Shown one piece after another: positions 26,957-36,409 of a stretch of 64,000 nucleotides of DNA. Made by a program: the position numbers and the translations under genes. Numbering within the stretch: position 1 is the first letter of the stretch; the number at the start of each line of letters is the position of its first letter. The notes under the pieces were generated by a model. The model ran no database searches. It was not told the origin of the DNA and was given only the letters and a program-made list of their open reading frames with translations. The DNA lies in contig NZ_CP032157.1 in NCBI RefSeq assembly GCF_003555545.1, forward strand, positions 6,948,546-7,012,545, read 5' to 3'. This stretch comes from Paraflavitalea soli. GTDB taxonomy: Bacteria > Bacteroidota > Bacteroidia > Chitinophagales > Chitinophagaceae.

Positions 26957-28384
26957 CTATTGCGCATTAAACGCGATCATGAAACTGAAATCAGTAGCAA
27001 TCGTATCCTTGTCATAAATGATCCTGGCATCCCTATGACAGGTGATGCAACTGGCGTTAAGCAATTGGAAGGTTTCCAAACTACTGTTGCCAAGAAAGGC
27101 CGGCACATTGGGGCTCGTTTTAACACCCGGATCGGCAGCTGTCCATTGACTACCTATTAGTTTGTAGTTGGCCCATACCGTTCCTTGCAATTTATTCTGC
27201 CAGGCCTTATTCACCACTTCTGTTCTGTAGTAGATCGGATAGATGCGTTGAGCCTGCGTGCCATATATTTTTTTGCCATCGTGTTCACCCGCCACAGAAT
27301 CTGCATAGCGTTTGGCATAAGGTTTTGTGGAATCAAATTTGTAACTCTTGTTATCACCAGGTTGAAAAGCAGCCGGTTGATTGGGTGTCAATCCTAGCGT
27401 TCCAATATTGAAATATGACCACCGCGTAGGATGATTGGATGGTACTTGTGCTTCCTGCAGGTTATCCGGCGTATTATCAATGTGCTCAAAGGTGCTCCAT
27501 ACCCAGGTAGTAAAGCGGGCTGTTTTTCGTACGATATGCATGCCCGTCAATCCAACCAGCGCTTTGATCGTAAATGCTTTGCCGCTTACACTGTTGCCTG
27601 CGTCTACCAGGATCAGCGCTTCCCTTGTATAATACCGGGCAGGAATATCACCTTTCGCAGTATCCAATATGCGCCAGGAAGTTTTGATCTCCATAGAACC
27701 CTCCGATCCAATATGCCCTTTGACAGGTACTACACTGGGAGGTAATGCAAAACTTTTACCGTGTTTCCGGTAGAAGGAGTCGATGCCTACCTGTGTGTTA
27801 AGGTTGTTATGGATTATAAAATCAGCTTCTATAGGGTTTGTTTTTACTTCAAAGACTGCGAAGTTCAGGTTGCGGTCAATGAGCGGTTTCTCATCCGGGT
27901 TCAACACATCAACCAACGAATCCCTGAGCGTGGAAAATTTACTGATCATGTAAAATACCTTCTGCTTAGTGTCACGGGATTTCTTTATCTGTAACAACAA
28001 GGGTGTTTGCGCATTAAACACCTCCGCTATGTCTGGATAATGCTCCCATACCCGCTGTGCTTCCGGATGATCTCCCATGCTGTTGCCGATGGGATGGCCG
28101 GCTGAATCCGCAGGCCAGTTCAGCGCAGCAAAGCTCTGCCAGCTAAACATGTCAAAAGCCGGTTGGATCTTAGGGTCGAGAATAGCTGTATAACCTGCCT
28201 GGAAGGGGAAGTTGACATCATAGGGAAGCTGCGGACAAAGATTATTGCCCTGCGTGGTATCCGGGCAAAATTGCATCACAATGGGTTCGTCTGTTCCGTT
28301 GCCGGGAGAAGGTGGGGTGTCGAGTTGGTTGCAGGCAAATACAATGGCTGTCAGCAACAACACCGTGATCAGGTAACTTTTCAT
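26957..28384 (-). CDS. Lipoprotein with C-terminal CxxCH haem motif, unknown function
   Basis: I do not recognise a named family for this 475-residue protein. It starts with a lipoprotein signal (LLLTAIVFACNQ, lipobox Cys at residue 18), so it should be anchored on the periplasmic or outer face. A long central region includes FDMFSWQSFAALNWPAD and VGLTGMHIVRKTARFTTWVWSTFEH, which look like conserved enzyme-type blocks. Near the C-terminus lies ASCITCHRDARI, a CxxCH motif able to bind c-type haem; the distal part ends only ~25 residues later. It may therefore be a cytochrome-containing oxidoreductase. It is monocistronic and convergent with the DUF1311 gene. Confidence 0.7.
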   Translation of the reverse strand: MKSYLITVLLLTAIVFACNQLDTPPSPGNGTDEPIVMQFCPDTTQGNNLCPQLPYDVNFPFQAGYTAILDPKIQPAFDMFSWQSFAALNWPADSAGHPIGNSMGDHPEAQRVWEHYPDIAEVFNAQTPLLLQIKKSRDTKQKVFYMISKFSTLRDSLVDVLNPDEKPLIDRNLNFAVFEVKTNPIEADFIIHNNLNTQVGIDSFYRKHGKSFALPPSVVPVKGHIGSEGSMEIKTSWRILDTAKGDIPARYYTREALILVDAGNSVSGKAFTIKALVGLTGMHIVRKTARFTTWVWSTFEHIDNTPDNLQEAQVPSNHPTRWSYFNIGTLGLTPNQPAAFQPGDNKSYKFDSTKPYAKRYADSVAGEHDGKKIYGTQAQRIYPIYYRTEVVNKAWQNKLQGTVWANYKLIGSQWTAADPGVKTSPNVPAFLGNSSLETFQLLNASCITCHRDARIIYDKDTIATDFSFMIAFNAQ

Positions 28385-28617
28385 GTATGGATGGTTTATT
28401 GGTTACTTAGCATAAATAACTTCTACCGGCTGTTTCAGAAGCCATAATCAAAAGCCTGCGTAATACGGATAAAAAGGAGAGTAAGGTTGCTATCTGGTGG
28501 AGTTGCGATGGCACACTATCCTCGTGCCTCGCTGTATTCTGTAGTCGAATATACAAATTCTTCGTCGCCCGGTTTCTATATTTTAGTAAACGGTGTCCGG
28601 CACGATCCGGCTTCATC

Positions 28618-28886
28618 AGGCTTTGTCCTCAATGCTACCTCGATAGATTCGAACATCCTCCTCTTTGGGTCCTCTTTGCTTCCCCGGAGCCCGAGGAGGC
28701 AAAGAGGAGGCATTGAGGAGGATCCGGGGAGGCAAAGAGAAGAAAGGGTGAAAAATGTGTTATTCGTCCCTGAACATATGCCGTTCATCCTGAGTGTTTC
28801 CCTTCCTCGTCCCTACCCGCCAGGTGTTTTGGAGGAGAAAAAGCTGTTCGTCCCAAGACATATGTCGTTCGTCCCAAGTGTTGGAC
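28618..28886. repeat. Complex inverted and direct repeats in the 28385-29087 gap
   Basis: This 700-bp gap has no supported gene. From about 28618 to 28750 purine- and pyrimidine-rich words pair with each other: CTCTTTGCTTCCCCGG with CCGGGGAGGCAAAGAG (one mispair), and CCTCAATGC with GCATTGAGG. From 28764 to 28886 two related units of ~37 bp repeat TTCGTCCC and an ACATATG centre. Read-through ORFs here show no protein character. Confidence 0.6.
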
Positions 28887-29087
28887 AAGCCCAACCCATT
28901 TTTGAACAACAGGAGTGCGGGCCGCTGTAAATTTGCTGTATCAATCTGCCATTGCCTGGGAGATTTCGCTTGGGAAAGCAGGAAAAGCGAACCTGCTAAC
29001 CCTCTCCCAACAGCAGTGGTAAAAAGTAGGAAAGTCGTCTGTAGTTCTTTGACATGATCTAATAAAAGCACCCATTGATAAGCACCT

Positions 29088-29717
29088 TCACTTCCCCCTT
29101 ACCTTCTTGATCACTTTCTCTACCCTTATTCGCTTGGTGTCTTTTTCAATGTCACCCAGCCTGGATGTCAGTGTCTTTATGAATAGTGCTTTGTTTTTGT
29201 CAGTGATAATGGGTAGCGCCTTCTCAGCATACATGGGCAGCTGATTCGTTGGGCTATTCAGTAGCTGTTCTATTAACAGCGGAAATGCTTTATCAGTATA
29301 TGGCTTTAGAGAACACAGACTAATGAGAATATTTACCGCATAGTCTTTCGTGATCACCGATCCTTTGTCGGCCGCATCCAATATCCTGGGTAGCGCAGCA
29401 TAGACCTCTTTGGGCTTTTCAAGCGTTATGGTGGAAAGGGCTGTCATGGCTCCCCATTGCAGCCGGTTGTTTTTATGATCGAGTAGCCCCACAAATACGT
29501 TGGCATGGTCTGCGATGAGGGCAGGCGCCTCTTCCCCGATCTCATAGAGCACTTTTATACAATCATGTTGAATATCCTTGCTTTTATTACCCAGGTTGTC
29601 CACCAGCTCCCGGACAGCGATTTTATCTTTCTTGCTAACGATCTTCCTGGCCAATTCCTGGTTGGGAACCTCATCCCTTCGGTCCAGCGATGACGCCAAT
29701 TGACTAATGATATTCAT
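29088..29717 (-). CDS. HEAT-repeat-like helical protein, unknown function
   Basis: The chosen ATG (29717) gives 209 residues beginning MNIISQLASSLDRRDE; a longer reading would overlap the upstream gene by 4 bp. The sequence is a run of paired helices resembling HEAT or adaptin-type repeats (AVRELVDNLGNKSKDIQHDC, then FVGLLDHKNNRLQWGAMTAL). It ends in a strongly basic tail (KRIRVEKVIKKVRGK). Such solenoids bind proteins or, with a basic tail, possibly nucleic acid. It has no signal peptide. It lies downstream of two other small unknown genes on the same strand. Confidence 0.75.
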   Translation of the reverse strand: MNIISQLASSLDRRDEVPNQELARKIVSKKDKIAVRELVDNLGNKSKDIQHDCIKVLYEIGEEAPALIADHANVFVGLLDHKNNRLQWGAMTALSTITLEKPKEVYAALPRILDAADKGSVITKDYAVNILISLCSLKPYTDKAFPLLIEQLLNSPTNQLPMYAEKALPIITDKNKALFIKTLTSRLGDIEKDTKRIRVEKVIKKVRGK

Positions 29718-29779
29718 ACGCGTATAGTTAGTAGTCCTGATTCTAACATAAGCAGGTGGCAAGTTCCTGCTGGTCAATC

Positions 29780-30232
29780 TCACCTTGGACGCCCGTATAG
29801 TAAAGAATCATGTTCCCTGGTCAATATATTCATAGCCTCGATAGTTGATGCATAACGATCACCCGACAGTAAAGTAGAAACAATTGAATAATGGTCGTCA
29901 ATTACAGCTGTTTCTTCCTCACACGAAAGTGTCCTGGATAGGATCATCTTTTTGTCCCAGGCATTGGTGGCTTGCTCAGGGTATACTGTCAACCGGATAT
30001 GAGCAAAGAAAAGGTAAATATCAAAATATTGGTCAGGATCATAAAGAGAAGCCAGTTCTCCATTGATAAGCCCCCGGTCATTGACTATCCTGATCTTAAA
30101 TGAATCATTTTGATAAGTGTACAATATCCCCGGGCCTTCCGAAAGCGTCTCTACCAGATGGAAATGAAATTTGCCAATTACTTTCGAATAATAAAGTTTA
30201 ATGCATTCGTCCAGGTATTCTTTCAATGTCAT
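29780..30232 (-). CDS. Unknown cytosolic protein, 150 aa
   Basis: I do not recognise this gene. The 150-residue product is acidic and hydrophobic in alternation (MTLKEYLDECIKLYYSKVIG at the start, YDPDQYFDIYLFFAHIRL in the middle), suggesting a compact alpha/beta fold. It has no signal peptide or membrane segment. The character resembles small immunity or SMI1-like proteins, but no defining motif supports that. The HEAT-like gene follows 62 bp downstream and a further unknown gene precedes it by 60 bp, so the three may be one transcript. Confidence 0.65.
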   Translation of the reverse strand: MTLKEYLDECIKLYYSKVIGKFHFHLVETLSEGPGILYTYQNDSFKIRIVNDRGLINGELASLYDPDQYFDIYLFFAHIRLTVYPEQATNAWDKKMILSRTLSCEEETAVIDDHYSIVSTLLSGDRYASTIEAMNILTREHDSLLYGRPR

Positions 30233-30292
30233 GGAGTACTTTGAATTTCAAACTTAAACATAATTATTAAGCCCAGGGTTGACTGCATTCGT

Positions 30293-30916
30293 CTACCAAA
30301 ACTTCCACCAGGGTTTTCTTGCATCATGTAATTCCTTCACTGCCTGGGCCACCGTTTTCCCTGTGCTCCTACCCTTCAGCATGCTCCACTCAAAATCCTG
30401 GTAATTGCATTGGATCGTTAAGCCAAACTCGCTGCAATACCGTTCTATGCTGTCAAAGTCGAAAAGAAAGGTACTATCCCCATTGTATTCGATTTCATCG
30501 CCGGGCTCTTCCGCTTCGAAATCAAATTTCTTGCCCAGATTTGTAGGTATATAATCTTCAGAATAACAATATTCAAGCTCCCGTTTCATTTCGCCTTTGT
30601 CATACAAGGCAAAATAGTAATAGTCAGAAGTGTTTTGAGCAAGCGTTACGATCACCTGAGTGTTAAATTGTTTTGAGATATCAATACACCAATCCGCCAG
30701 TTTATGCGCGCTGTTGTAAACGATCGTAACCCATCCTGGCTGTGTGGAGGTAAAGACCAGGTAACTGGGTGCTGCTTCATCGATCAAATAACTGTTATGA
30801 AAGTCTGAAGGGAACCTACCCTCCAAGGCTGTAGAAATACCTGTTAGTGCAATCAGCTTTTCTTTGAGACCTGCTTCGTTCGTTGTCTTAACGTAAAATG
30901 CTGTCCAGGTGGCCAT
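30293..30916 (-). CDS. Unknown cytosolic protein, 207 aa
   Basis: I take the ATG at 30916, giving MATWTAFYVKTTNE and 207 residues; the 33 extra upstream codons look non-coding. No family is recognised. The middle (YLVFTSTQPGWVTIVYN, then HKLADWCIDISKQFNTQVI) and the acidic stretch DFEAEEPGDEIEYNGDST suggest a globular alpha/beta protein. The C-terminus is HDARKPWWKFW. There is no export signal. It is the first of three small minus-strand genes, divergent from the giant helicase, and all three could be accessory genes of a mobile or defence locus (inference from position only). Confidence 0.65.
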   Translation of the reverse strand: MATWTAFYVKTTNEAGLKEKLIALTGISTALEGRFPSDFHNSYLIDEAAPSYLVFTSTQPGWVTIVYNSAHKLADWCIDISKQFNTQVIVTLAQNTSDYYYFALYDKGEMKRELEYCYSEDYIPTNLGKKFDFEAEEPGDEIEYNGDSTFLFDFDSIERYCSEFGLTIQCNYQDFEWSMLKGRSTGKTVAQAVKELHDARKPWWKFW

Positions 30917-31124
30917 AAAGCAATCGTGTTGTTGGTTAGGGGAATGAAGTGATAGCCTGTTGAAATTAAGAAAAAGTACCGGCACTCCCGCATCCCTTCC
31001 TCCCCGCACACCCATTAGATCAAATTCATCAGCCTGTTACCCTGGCGCAGGTATGCAGCCCGGCCTTGTGTGGCAGCGTACTTGTGCTCTTGAAGTAAAC
31101 GACTGCTCCCACCAGGGAGCGGAA

Positions 31125-31215
31125 CCGACTGCCGACTGCCGACTGCCGACTCTCGACTCTCGACTCCCGACTACCGATTGCTGACTACCGATTGCTGACT
31201 GCCGATTGCCGACTG
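31125..31215. repeat. 13-copy 7-bp short tandem repeat (CCGACTG type)
   Basis: Thirteen uninterrupted heptamers with consensus YYGAYTN: CCGACTG three times, then variants such as TCGACTC, CCGATTG and CTGACTA. It occupies the 30917-31408 gap between divergent genes. A short GCTCCC/GGGAGC hairpin at 31105-31120 precedes it. Copies alternate between variants, suggesting expansion by blocks as well as single units. Confidence 0.9.
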
Positions 31216-31408
31216 CTTCCTCCCCCCTTGCTTTTCTTCCCAAACAATCTTACCTTGGAAGAGCAAAAGGGCACCACCATTCCCATCATTTTTAGACTAA
31301 TTCACTCATCCCGACCAACTTCTACATTTATTAATTTATTACTTGTGCTACAGCCAGTGCTGCCAACAGCCCTGTATCCTGTTTTATCCGTATTTTTCAT
31401 CCCGTTTT

Positions 31409-34400
31409 ATGAGTGAAACCATATTGAACAAGCTCGAAGCTTCGCGTAAAGAATTGCTGGACCTGGGCCTGCGCAATCCCCTGTTGAATTACAAAATGCC
31501 CGCTTCCCGCGGCCTCCAGATTGTACAGGAAAAGTCAGTAGCCGTCTATGATATACTCGTGCGCCAGGGTAAAGCCATGACCTTTCTCAGCAAGCCTGCC
31601 AAAGAAGACAATAAACCCGTAAAGGATAATAATAAGAACGGAACAGCTATTGAGCTCTTTCCCGAGCCAGCCGTCAGTGCCCTGCCCGAACACGAGGTCA
31701 ACCTGCTGCCCGCACAAAATGCAAATGGCTTGCCTGCATTGGCTGAAGACAGGCTCCCGGTACTGGAAGAAGAGACCCTTCCCGAACCAGTTTCAGAAGA
31801 GGCTTACACCGATACAAAACTGCAGACCAACGAAACCGATATCAACCTCCAGCGCAGGTTACTGAATACCTACTACGATGCCCGCACCAGCATAGAAGAA
31901 CAAGGCGTCAATATCCTGTACCTGTCCCTGGGCATGTTGCATTGGTACGATGCCGATAACAGCCAGGAAATTCGGAAAGCTCCGCTTGTATTAATACCCG
32001 TGAGCCTTGACCGATCCAGTGCTCGGGAGCGCTTTCGCCTCCGCTACACCCTGGAAGAAATGGGAGCCAATATATCCCTGCAGGCGAAAATGAAAGCCGA
32101 GTTTGGCATCATTATTCCCGATATGCCCGAGCCCGAAGACTTTGACATCAATGCATATTTCGATGCCATAAATACCGCCATTGACAAAGCCCCCCGCTGG
32201 AAGATCGAACACAACCAGGTGGAACTGGGATTTTTTTCCTTCGGGAAATTCATGATCTACAATGATCTTGACAGCAACAAATGGCCTGCCGATAAGAAAC
32301 CTGCCCTCCATCCCATTGTCATCAACCTGTTTGAAAGAGGCTTTGGCCATGAAGGAATAGGTATTCCCGAAGACGCACACATTGATGAAGATACCAATGC
32401 CCATCAGCTATTCCAGGTAGTGGACGCCGACAGTTCACAGCTCCTGGCCATGCTGGCTGTAAACGAAGGCAGGAACCTCGTCATACAAGGTCCGCCCGGT
32501 ACCGGCAAATCGCAAACCATCACCAATATCATTGCCAATGCTATTGGCCAGGGAAAGAAAGTATTGTTTGTAGCAGAGAAAATGGCTGCCCTGGAAGTGG
32601 TAAAACGCAGGCTCGACAATATCAACCTCGGCGAAGCCTGCCTCGAATTACACTCCCACAAAGCCAATAAAAAAGAATTACACCAGGAGTTGCGCCGCGT
32701 GCTCGACCTTGGGAGGCCCACCCTCCAGCAGCTACAGCAACATGTATCCTTGCTGGAAACCCACAAAGATGAGCTTAATGCCTATTGCTATGCCATCAAT
32801 TCACCCATCGCCAATAGCGACCTCACCGCCCACCAGGTTATTGGTTATTTGTTACAGATACACGACCATACACGCAATCGGCCAGTAGAAAAGATACCCC
32901 TGGCAGATATAGACAACTGGGATGCCGAACGCATGAAGCGGGCTGAAGCATTTTCCGATAGAGTGCAGGCCAGGTTAAAAGAGATTGGTGTGCCCGCCAA
33001 CCTCCTCTTCTGGGGTAGCCGCTTACTCGTCCTGTTGCCACATGAACAGGAAGTGCTGTTAAAGTCATTCCAGCAAGCCGAAACCGCTACAAAAGAAATA
33101 GCAGCGACTGCTGATCAATCAGCCCCACACATTGGCGTGGCCGTTCCCGTCAACCACGAAGAAACGGTGGCCCTGGCCTCCATCTTCAAGCTGCTTTCCC
33201 TGAAGCCTGCTCTGGAATCATGCGCCATCAAGCATGAAGCATGGCTATTGAACCAGGCCGATATAGAAGAACTGCTGCAAACGGGCAAGCGCCTTGCCGC
33301 ATTACGTGAGCAATACAACGATATTTTTATTCCTGAAGCCTGGCAGCAGGATGTCATGGAAATAAGGCAAAACCTCCTGGCCCATGGGCACAAATGGTAC
33401 AGGTTCATCATCGGTGCTTACAACAAAAGCAATAAACAACTAGCGACCTGCTGTAAAACATCTTTGCCTAAAGACAATAACAGCAAACTTCAATATGTAG
33501 ATGCCATCCTGGAAAGTAAACGCCTCGAAGCTACTTTGCAGGAACACGATGCCCTGGCTGCTGAACTCTTCGGCCGGCGCTGGCAAAAGCTAAGGTCCGA
33601 CTGGGCTGCATTGGAAGCGGCCAACCGTTACCTGCTCATCGTGCACAAACAGATCGCCACAGGCACCTGCCCCAGAATTGTATTGGACTACCTGGAAAAA
33701 CACGAAGACCCTGCTATCGCTAAAAAGCACCACGATGCCTTGATGGCCAAAGCAGACCAGCATAAAAATGCCACTCAGCAGGTAGTCGCCAAACTGGCCC
33801 TCGATGAGGCCCTGCGTTTTGGCAACAAGACCTTATTGCAACAAACGTTTTCCGGGCAAATAACCTTGCTGCAGGATTGGCAAAATGGCATAGCAGCCAT
33901 ACACCAGGCCATCCTGTGGAATAGCCTTACTGAAACAGCTGCCACAGAAAACCTGCAATCCCTCATCCATACTGCCACCCATTGGCCGCAGGCAAAAGAC
34001 CTGCTCACCATGTCTGTGCAGAAAACCTGGTATGAATACCTGTTGGAGCAAGCCATCATGGATAATCCCGCCCTCCGGAAATTCGAACGTGCCAGCCACG
34101 AAGAAGTGGTACAGCAGTTTCAGCAAACAGATCGGCTCAACCTGCAATACAACCGTGCCCGCGCCGCTGCCCGGCATTGGGAAAACATGCCACGTCTCGA
34201 AGCAGGTGGCCAGGTCAATACCCTGCGTACCGAGTTCAATAAAAAGTCACGCCACAAACCCATCCGCAAATTGGTGGAAGAAGCCGGGCTCGCCATACAG
34301 GCCATCAAACCAGTATTCATGATGAGCCCCCTGTCCATTGCTAATTTCCTGCCACCGGGTTCCGTGGAGTTTGATATCGTCATCTTTGATGAGGCCAGCC

Positions 34401-36223
34401 AGGTACGGCCCGTGGAAGCATTGGGCGCCATCCTGCGCGGTAAACAGGTAGTGGTGGTTGGGGATACCAAACAGTTGCCGCCTACCAGCTTCTTCGATTC
34501 GCTGACCAATGAAATAGAAGATGAAGACAATGTAACAGCCGATCTGCCCAGCATATTGGGTATGTGTGATGCGCAAGGCGCCCCACAGAGAATGTTGAGG
34601 TGGCACTACCGTAGCCGGCATGAATCACTCATCATGCTGTCCAACCATGAGTTCTATGAGAATAAACTCGTCATCTTCCCCAGTCCCGGTTCAAAACACC
34701 GGATGGGTCTGGTATTCCATCACCTGAAAGATACCATCTACGACAGGGGCAAAACAAGGACCAATCAAAAGGAAGCGGAAATAGTAGCAGAAGCTGTACT
34801 CGAGCATGCACGCCGCTCACCAAAACTGAGTTTGGGCGTAGCAGCATTCAGCAGCGCACAACGGCAGGCCATTCAGGATGCACTGGAAACGAGAAGAAGA
34901 AAACATCCCGAACTGGAACCATTCTTCACCGCCCATGCTGATGAACCCTTCTTTGTGAAGAACCTGGAAAATGTGCAGGGCGATGAACGTGATGTGATCT
35001 TCATCAGCATAGGTTATGGCCGTTCTGCCGATGGTGTGGTGAGCATGTCATTTGGCCCCCTCAACAACGATGGGGGAGAGCGCCGCCTCAACGTATTGAT
35101 CACCCGGGCTAAGCTGCGCTGCGAAGTATTTACCAACATCACAGCCGATGATATCGATCTTAGCCGTACCACCCGCTACAGCATCCAGGCCCTGAAGAGC
35201 TTCCTGTATTTTGCACAACATGGAAAATTGTACCTGCCCCAAAAGATAGAAGGCCTGCCCGCCGATAGTCCTTTTGAAGAAACAGTGGCTGATAAGCTAG
35301 CCGCTCTTGGTTATACTGTAAGAAGGCAGGTAGGTTCCCGCGGCTATTACCTCGACCTTGCCATTGTAGATGAAAACAATCCCGGCAGGTACATACTCGG
35401 CATTGAATGCGATGGCGCTGCCTACCATGCAGCCCGTTCCGCCCGCGACAGGGATCGTCTGCGTCAGCAGGTACTCGAAGCCATCGGTTGGCGCATCTAT
35501 CGCGTATGGAGTACCGACTGGTTCAGGAACCCTGAGCGCGAATTAAAAAGACTGGTAGAAGCCATTGAGCAGGCAAAAACATTACAACACATCGATGACG
35601 ATGTATATGAAGAAGAAGGGGATGTGATAGAGCCAGTTGTCCTGGAACGTGAAGAGATCATGGAGCAAGCCACAGATATTCCGGCTTATGAATTAGCAAA
35701 AGTACCCCCCGATATCGCTTCCCTGGAGATCCACCTGCATTCAGTGGGCAAACTATCCATCTGGATCGAAGAAATTGTAAAGGTCGAAAGTCCTGTCCAT
35801 TTTGATGAAGTAGCCAGAAGGATGATTGAAGCCGCTGGCATGGCCAGGGTAGGCTCCCGTATCCGTGATGCCCTCCTGCAGGCCGTTAAATATGCCGAAG
35901 CCAATAAATGGATCAGGGTCAGCGAGGACTTTCTCTGGCACCGCGAAATGAAACAGCCCCAGCTTCGCGACCGGAGCAAACTTCCTGCGCCTGTCAAAAA
36001 ACTCAAATACATTGCGCCCGAAGAATTTATCCTTGCCATTGAAAAAGTAGTGCGCGGGTCAATCGCTATTCAACCCGAGGCCGTAGTGCCCCTGGTGGCC
36101 CGCCTTTTCGGTTTTGGCAGGGTTACCGAAGAAATGAAAGCCGAAATACTCGGCATGATCGGCAGAAGCCTGCAGCAAGGCCATATTTACCAGGAAGGCG
36201 ACTTTTTAAAAGCAATTAATTAA
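31409..36223 (+). CDS. DUF4011 - SF1 helicase - Vsr-like nuclease - DUF3320 protein, probable defence gene
   Basis: From the ATG at 31409 the protein has 1604 residues. Residues ~1-300 resemble DUF4011 (RKELLDLGLRNPLLNY is the signature start). The split SF1 helicase has Walker A GPPGTGKSQ (near 361), Walker B DEASQ (994-995), VVGDTKQLPPTSFF, and the C-terminal motifs VQGDERDVIFIS and RRLNVLITRAK. Near 1290-1390 a PD-(D/E)xK Vsr/MTES_1575-like nuclease domain is visible (YYLDLAI, then GIECDGAAYH). The DUF3320 domain follows (about 1435 on; HFDEVARRMIEAAG). I recall a single-gene phage-defence type of this architecture (Hhe in defence catalogues), but antiphage activity here is inference. All helicase motifs appear intact. 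Confidence 0.9.
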   Translation: MSETILNKLEASRKELLDLGLRNPLLNYKMPASRGLQIVQEKSVAVYDILVRQGKAMTFLSKPAKEDNKPVKDNNKNGTAIELFPEPAVSALPEHEVNLLPAQNANGLPALAEDRLPVLEEETLPEPVSEEAYTDTKLQTNETDINLQRRLLNTYYDARTSIEEQGVNILYLSLGMLHWYDADNSQEIRKAPLVLIPVSLDRSSARERFRLRYTLEEMGANISLQAKMKAEFGIIIPDMPEPEDFDINAYFDAINTAIDKAPRWKIEHNQVELGFFSFGKFMIYNDLDSNKWPADKKPALHPIVINLFERGFGHEGIGIPEDAHIDEDTNAHQLFQVVDADSSQLLAMLAVNEGRNLVIQGPPGTGKSQTITNIIANAIGQGKKVLFVAEKMAALEVVKRRLDNINLGEACLELHSHKANKKELHQELRRVLDLGRPTLQQLQQHVSLLETHKDELNAYCYAINSPIANSDLTAHQVIGYLLQIHDHTRNRPVEKIPLADIDNWDAERMKRAEAFSDRVQARLKEIGVPANLLFWGSRLLVLLPHEQEVLLKSFQQAETATKEIAATADQSAPHIGVAVPVNHEETVALASIFKLLSLKPALESCAIKHEAWLLNQADIEELLQTGKRLAALREQYNDIFIPEAWQQDVMEIRQNLLAHGHKWYRFIIGAYNKSNKQLATCCKTSLPKDNNSKLQYVDAILESKRLEATLQEHDALAAELFGRRWQKLRSDWAALEAANRYLLIVHKQIATGTCPRIVLDYLEKHEDPAIAKKHHDALMAKADQHKNATQQVVAKLALDEALRFGNKTLLQQTFSGQITLLQDWQNGIAAIHQAILWNSLTETAATENLQSLIHTATHWPQAKDLLTMSVQKTWYEYLLEQAIMDNPALRKFERASHEEVVQQFQQTDRLNLQYNRARAAARHWENMPRLEAGGQVNTLRTEFNKKSRHKPIRKLVEEAGLAIQAIKPVFMMSPLSIANFLPPGSVEFDIVIFDEASQVRPVEALGAILRGKQVVVVGDTKQLPPTSFFDSLTNEIEDEDNVTADLPSILGMCDAQGAPQRMLRWHYRSRHESLIMLSNHEFYENKLVIFPSPGSKHRMGLVFHHLKDTIYDRGKTRTNQKEAEIVAEAVLEHARRSPKLSLGVAAFSSAQRQAIQDALETRRRKHPELEPFFTAHADEPFFVKNLENVQGDERDVIFISIGYGRSADGVVSMSFGPLNNDGGERRLNVLITRAKLRCEVFTNITADDIDLSRTTRYSIQALKSFLYFAQHGKLYLPQKIEGLPADSPFEETVADKLAALGYTVRRQVGSRGYYLDLAIVDENNPGRYILGIECDGAAYHAARSARDRDRLRQQVLEAIGWRIYRVWSTDWFRNPERELKRLVEAIEQAKTLQHIDDDVYEEEGDVIEPVVLEREEIMEQATDIPAYELAKVPPDIASLEIHLHSVGKLSIWIEEIVKVESPVHFDEVARRMIEAAGMARVGSRIRDALLQAVKYAEANKWIRVSEDFLWHREMKQPQLRDRSKLPAPVKKLKYIAPEEFILAIEKVVRGSIAIQPEAVVPLVARLFGFGRVTEEMKAEILGMIGRSLQQGHIYQEGDFLKAIN

Positions 36224-36324
36224 ACTACTTTTTTAGGCAATCGTTTGCAATGGGAAAAGCATGTTTGCAGACTTTTTAACAGCGCGATCTGTGACGGATT
36301 TGCCCGTTTTTTTAGTTAACTTAC

Positions 36325-36365
36325 GATCAGGGTGGGTCGCCTTCCAAAGGCGGCTCACCCTGGTC
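36325..36365 (+). repeat. Palindromic repeat R5 (REP-like)
   Basis: Outer arms GATCAGGGTG and CACCCTGGTC pair over 10 bp with one G-T pair; the standard core is inside. It lies 45 bp before the start chosen for the next gene. Confidence 0.88.
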
Positions 36366-36409
36366 TTTGTCGACCGGAAAAAAGGATTCCTGATTTCAAT
36401 ATTGCCTGT

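Noticed and set aside
28487-28930. 147-codon plus-strand ORF between the haem lipoprotein and HEAT-like genes
   Set aside because: It runs through inverted repeats and low-complexity Arg/Pro/Ser codons, with no domain and no promoter.
31125-31215. Heptamer array considered as a CRISPR
   Set aside because: Units are 7 bp with no spacers and no cas genes are nearby; it is a simple tandem repeat.
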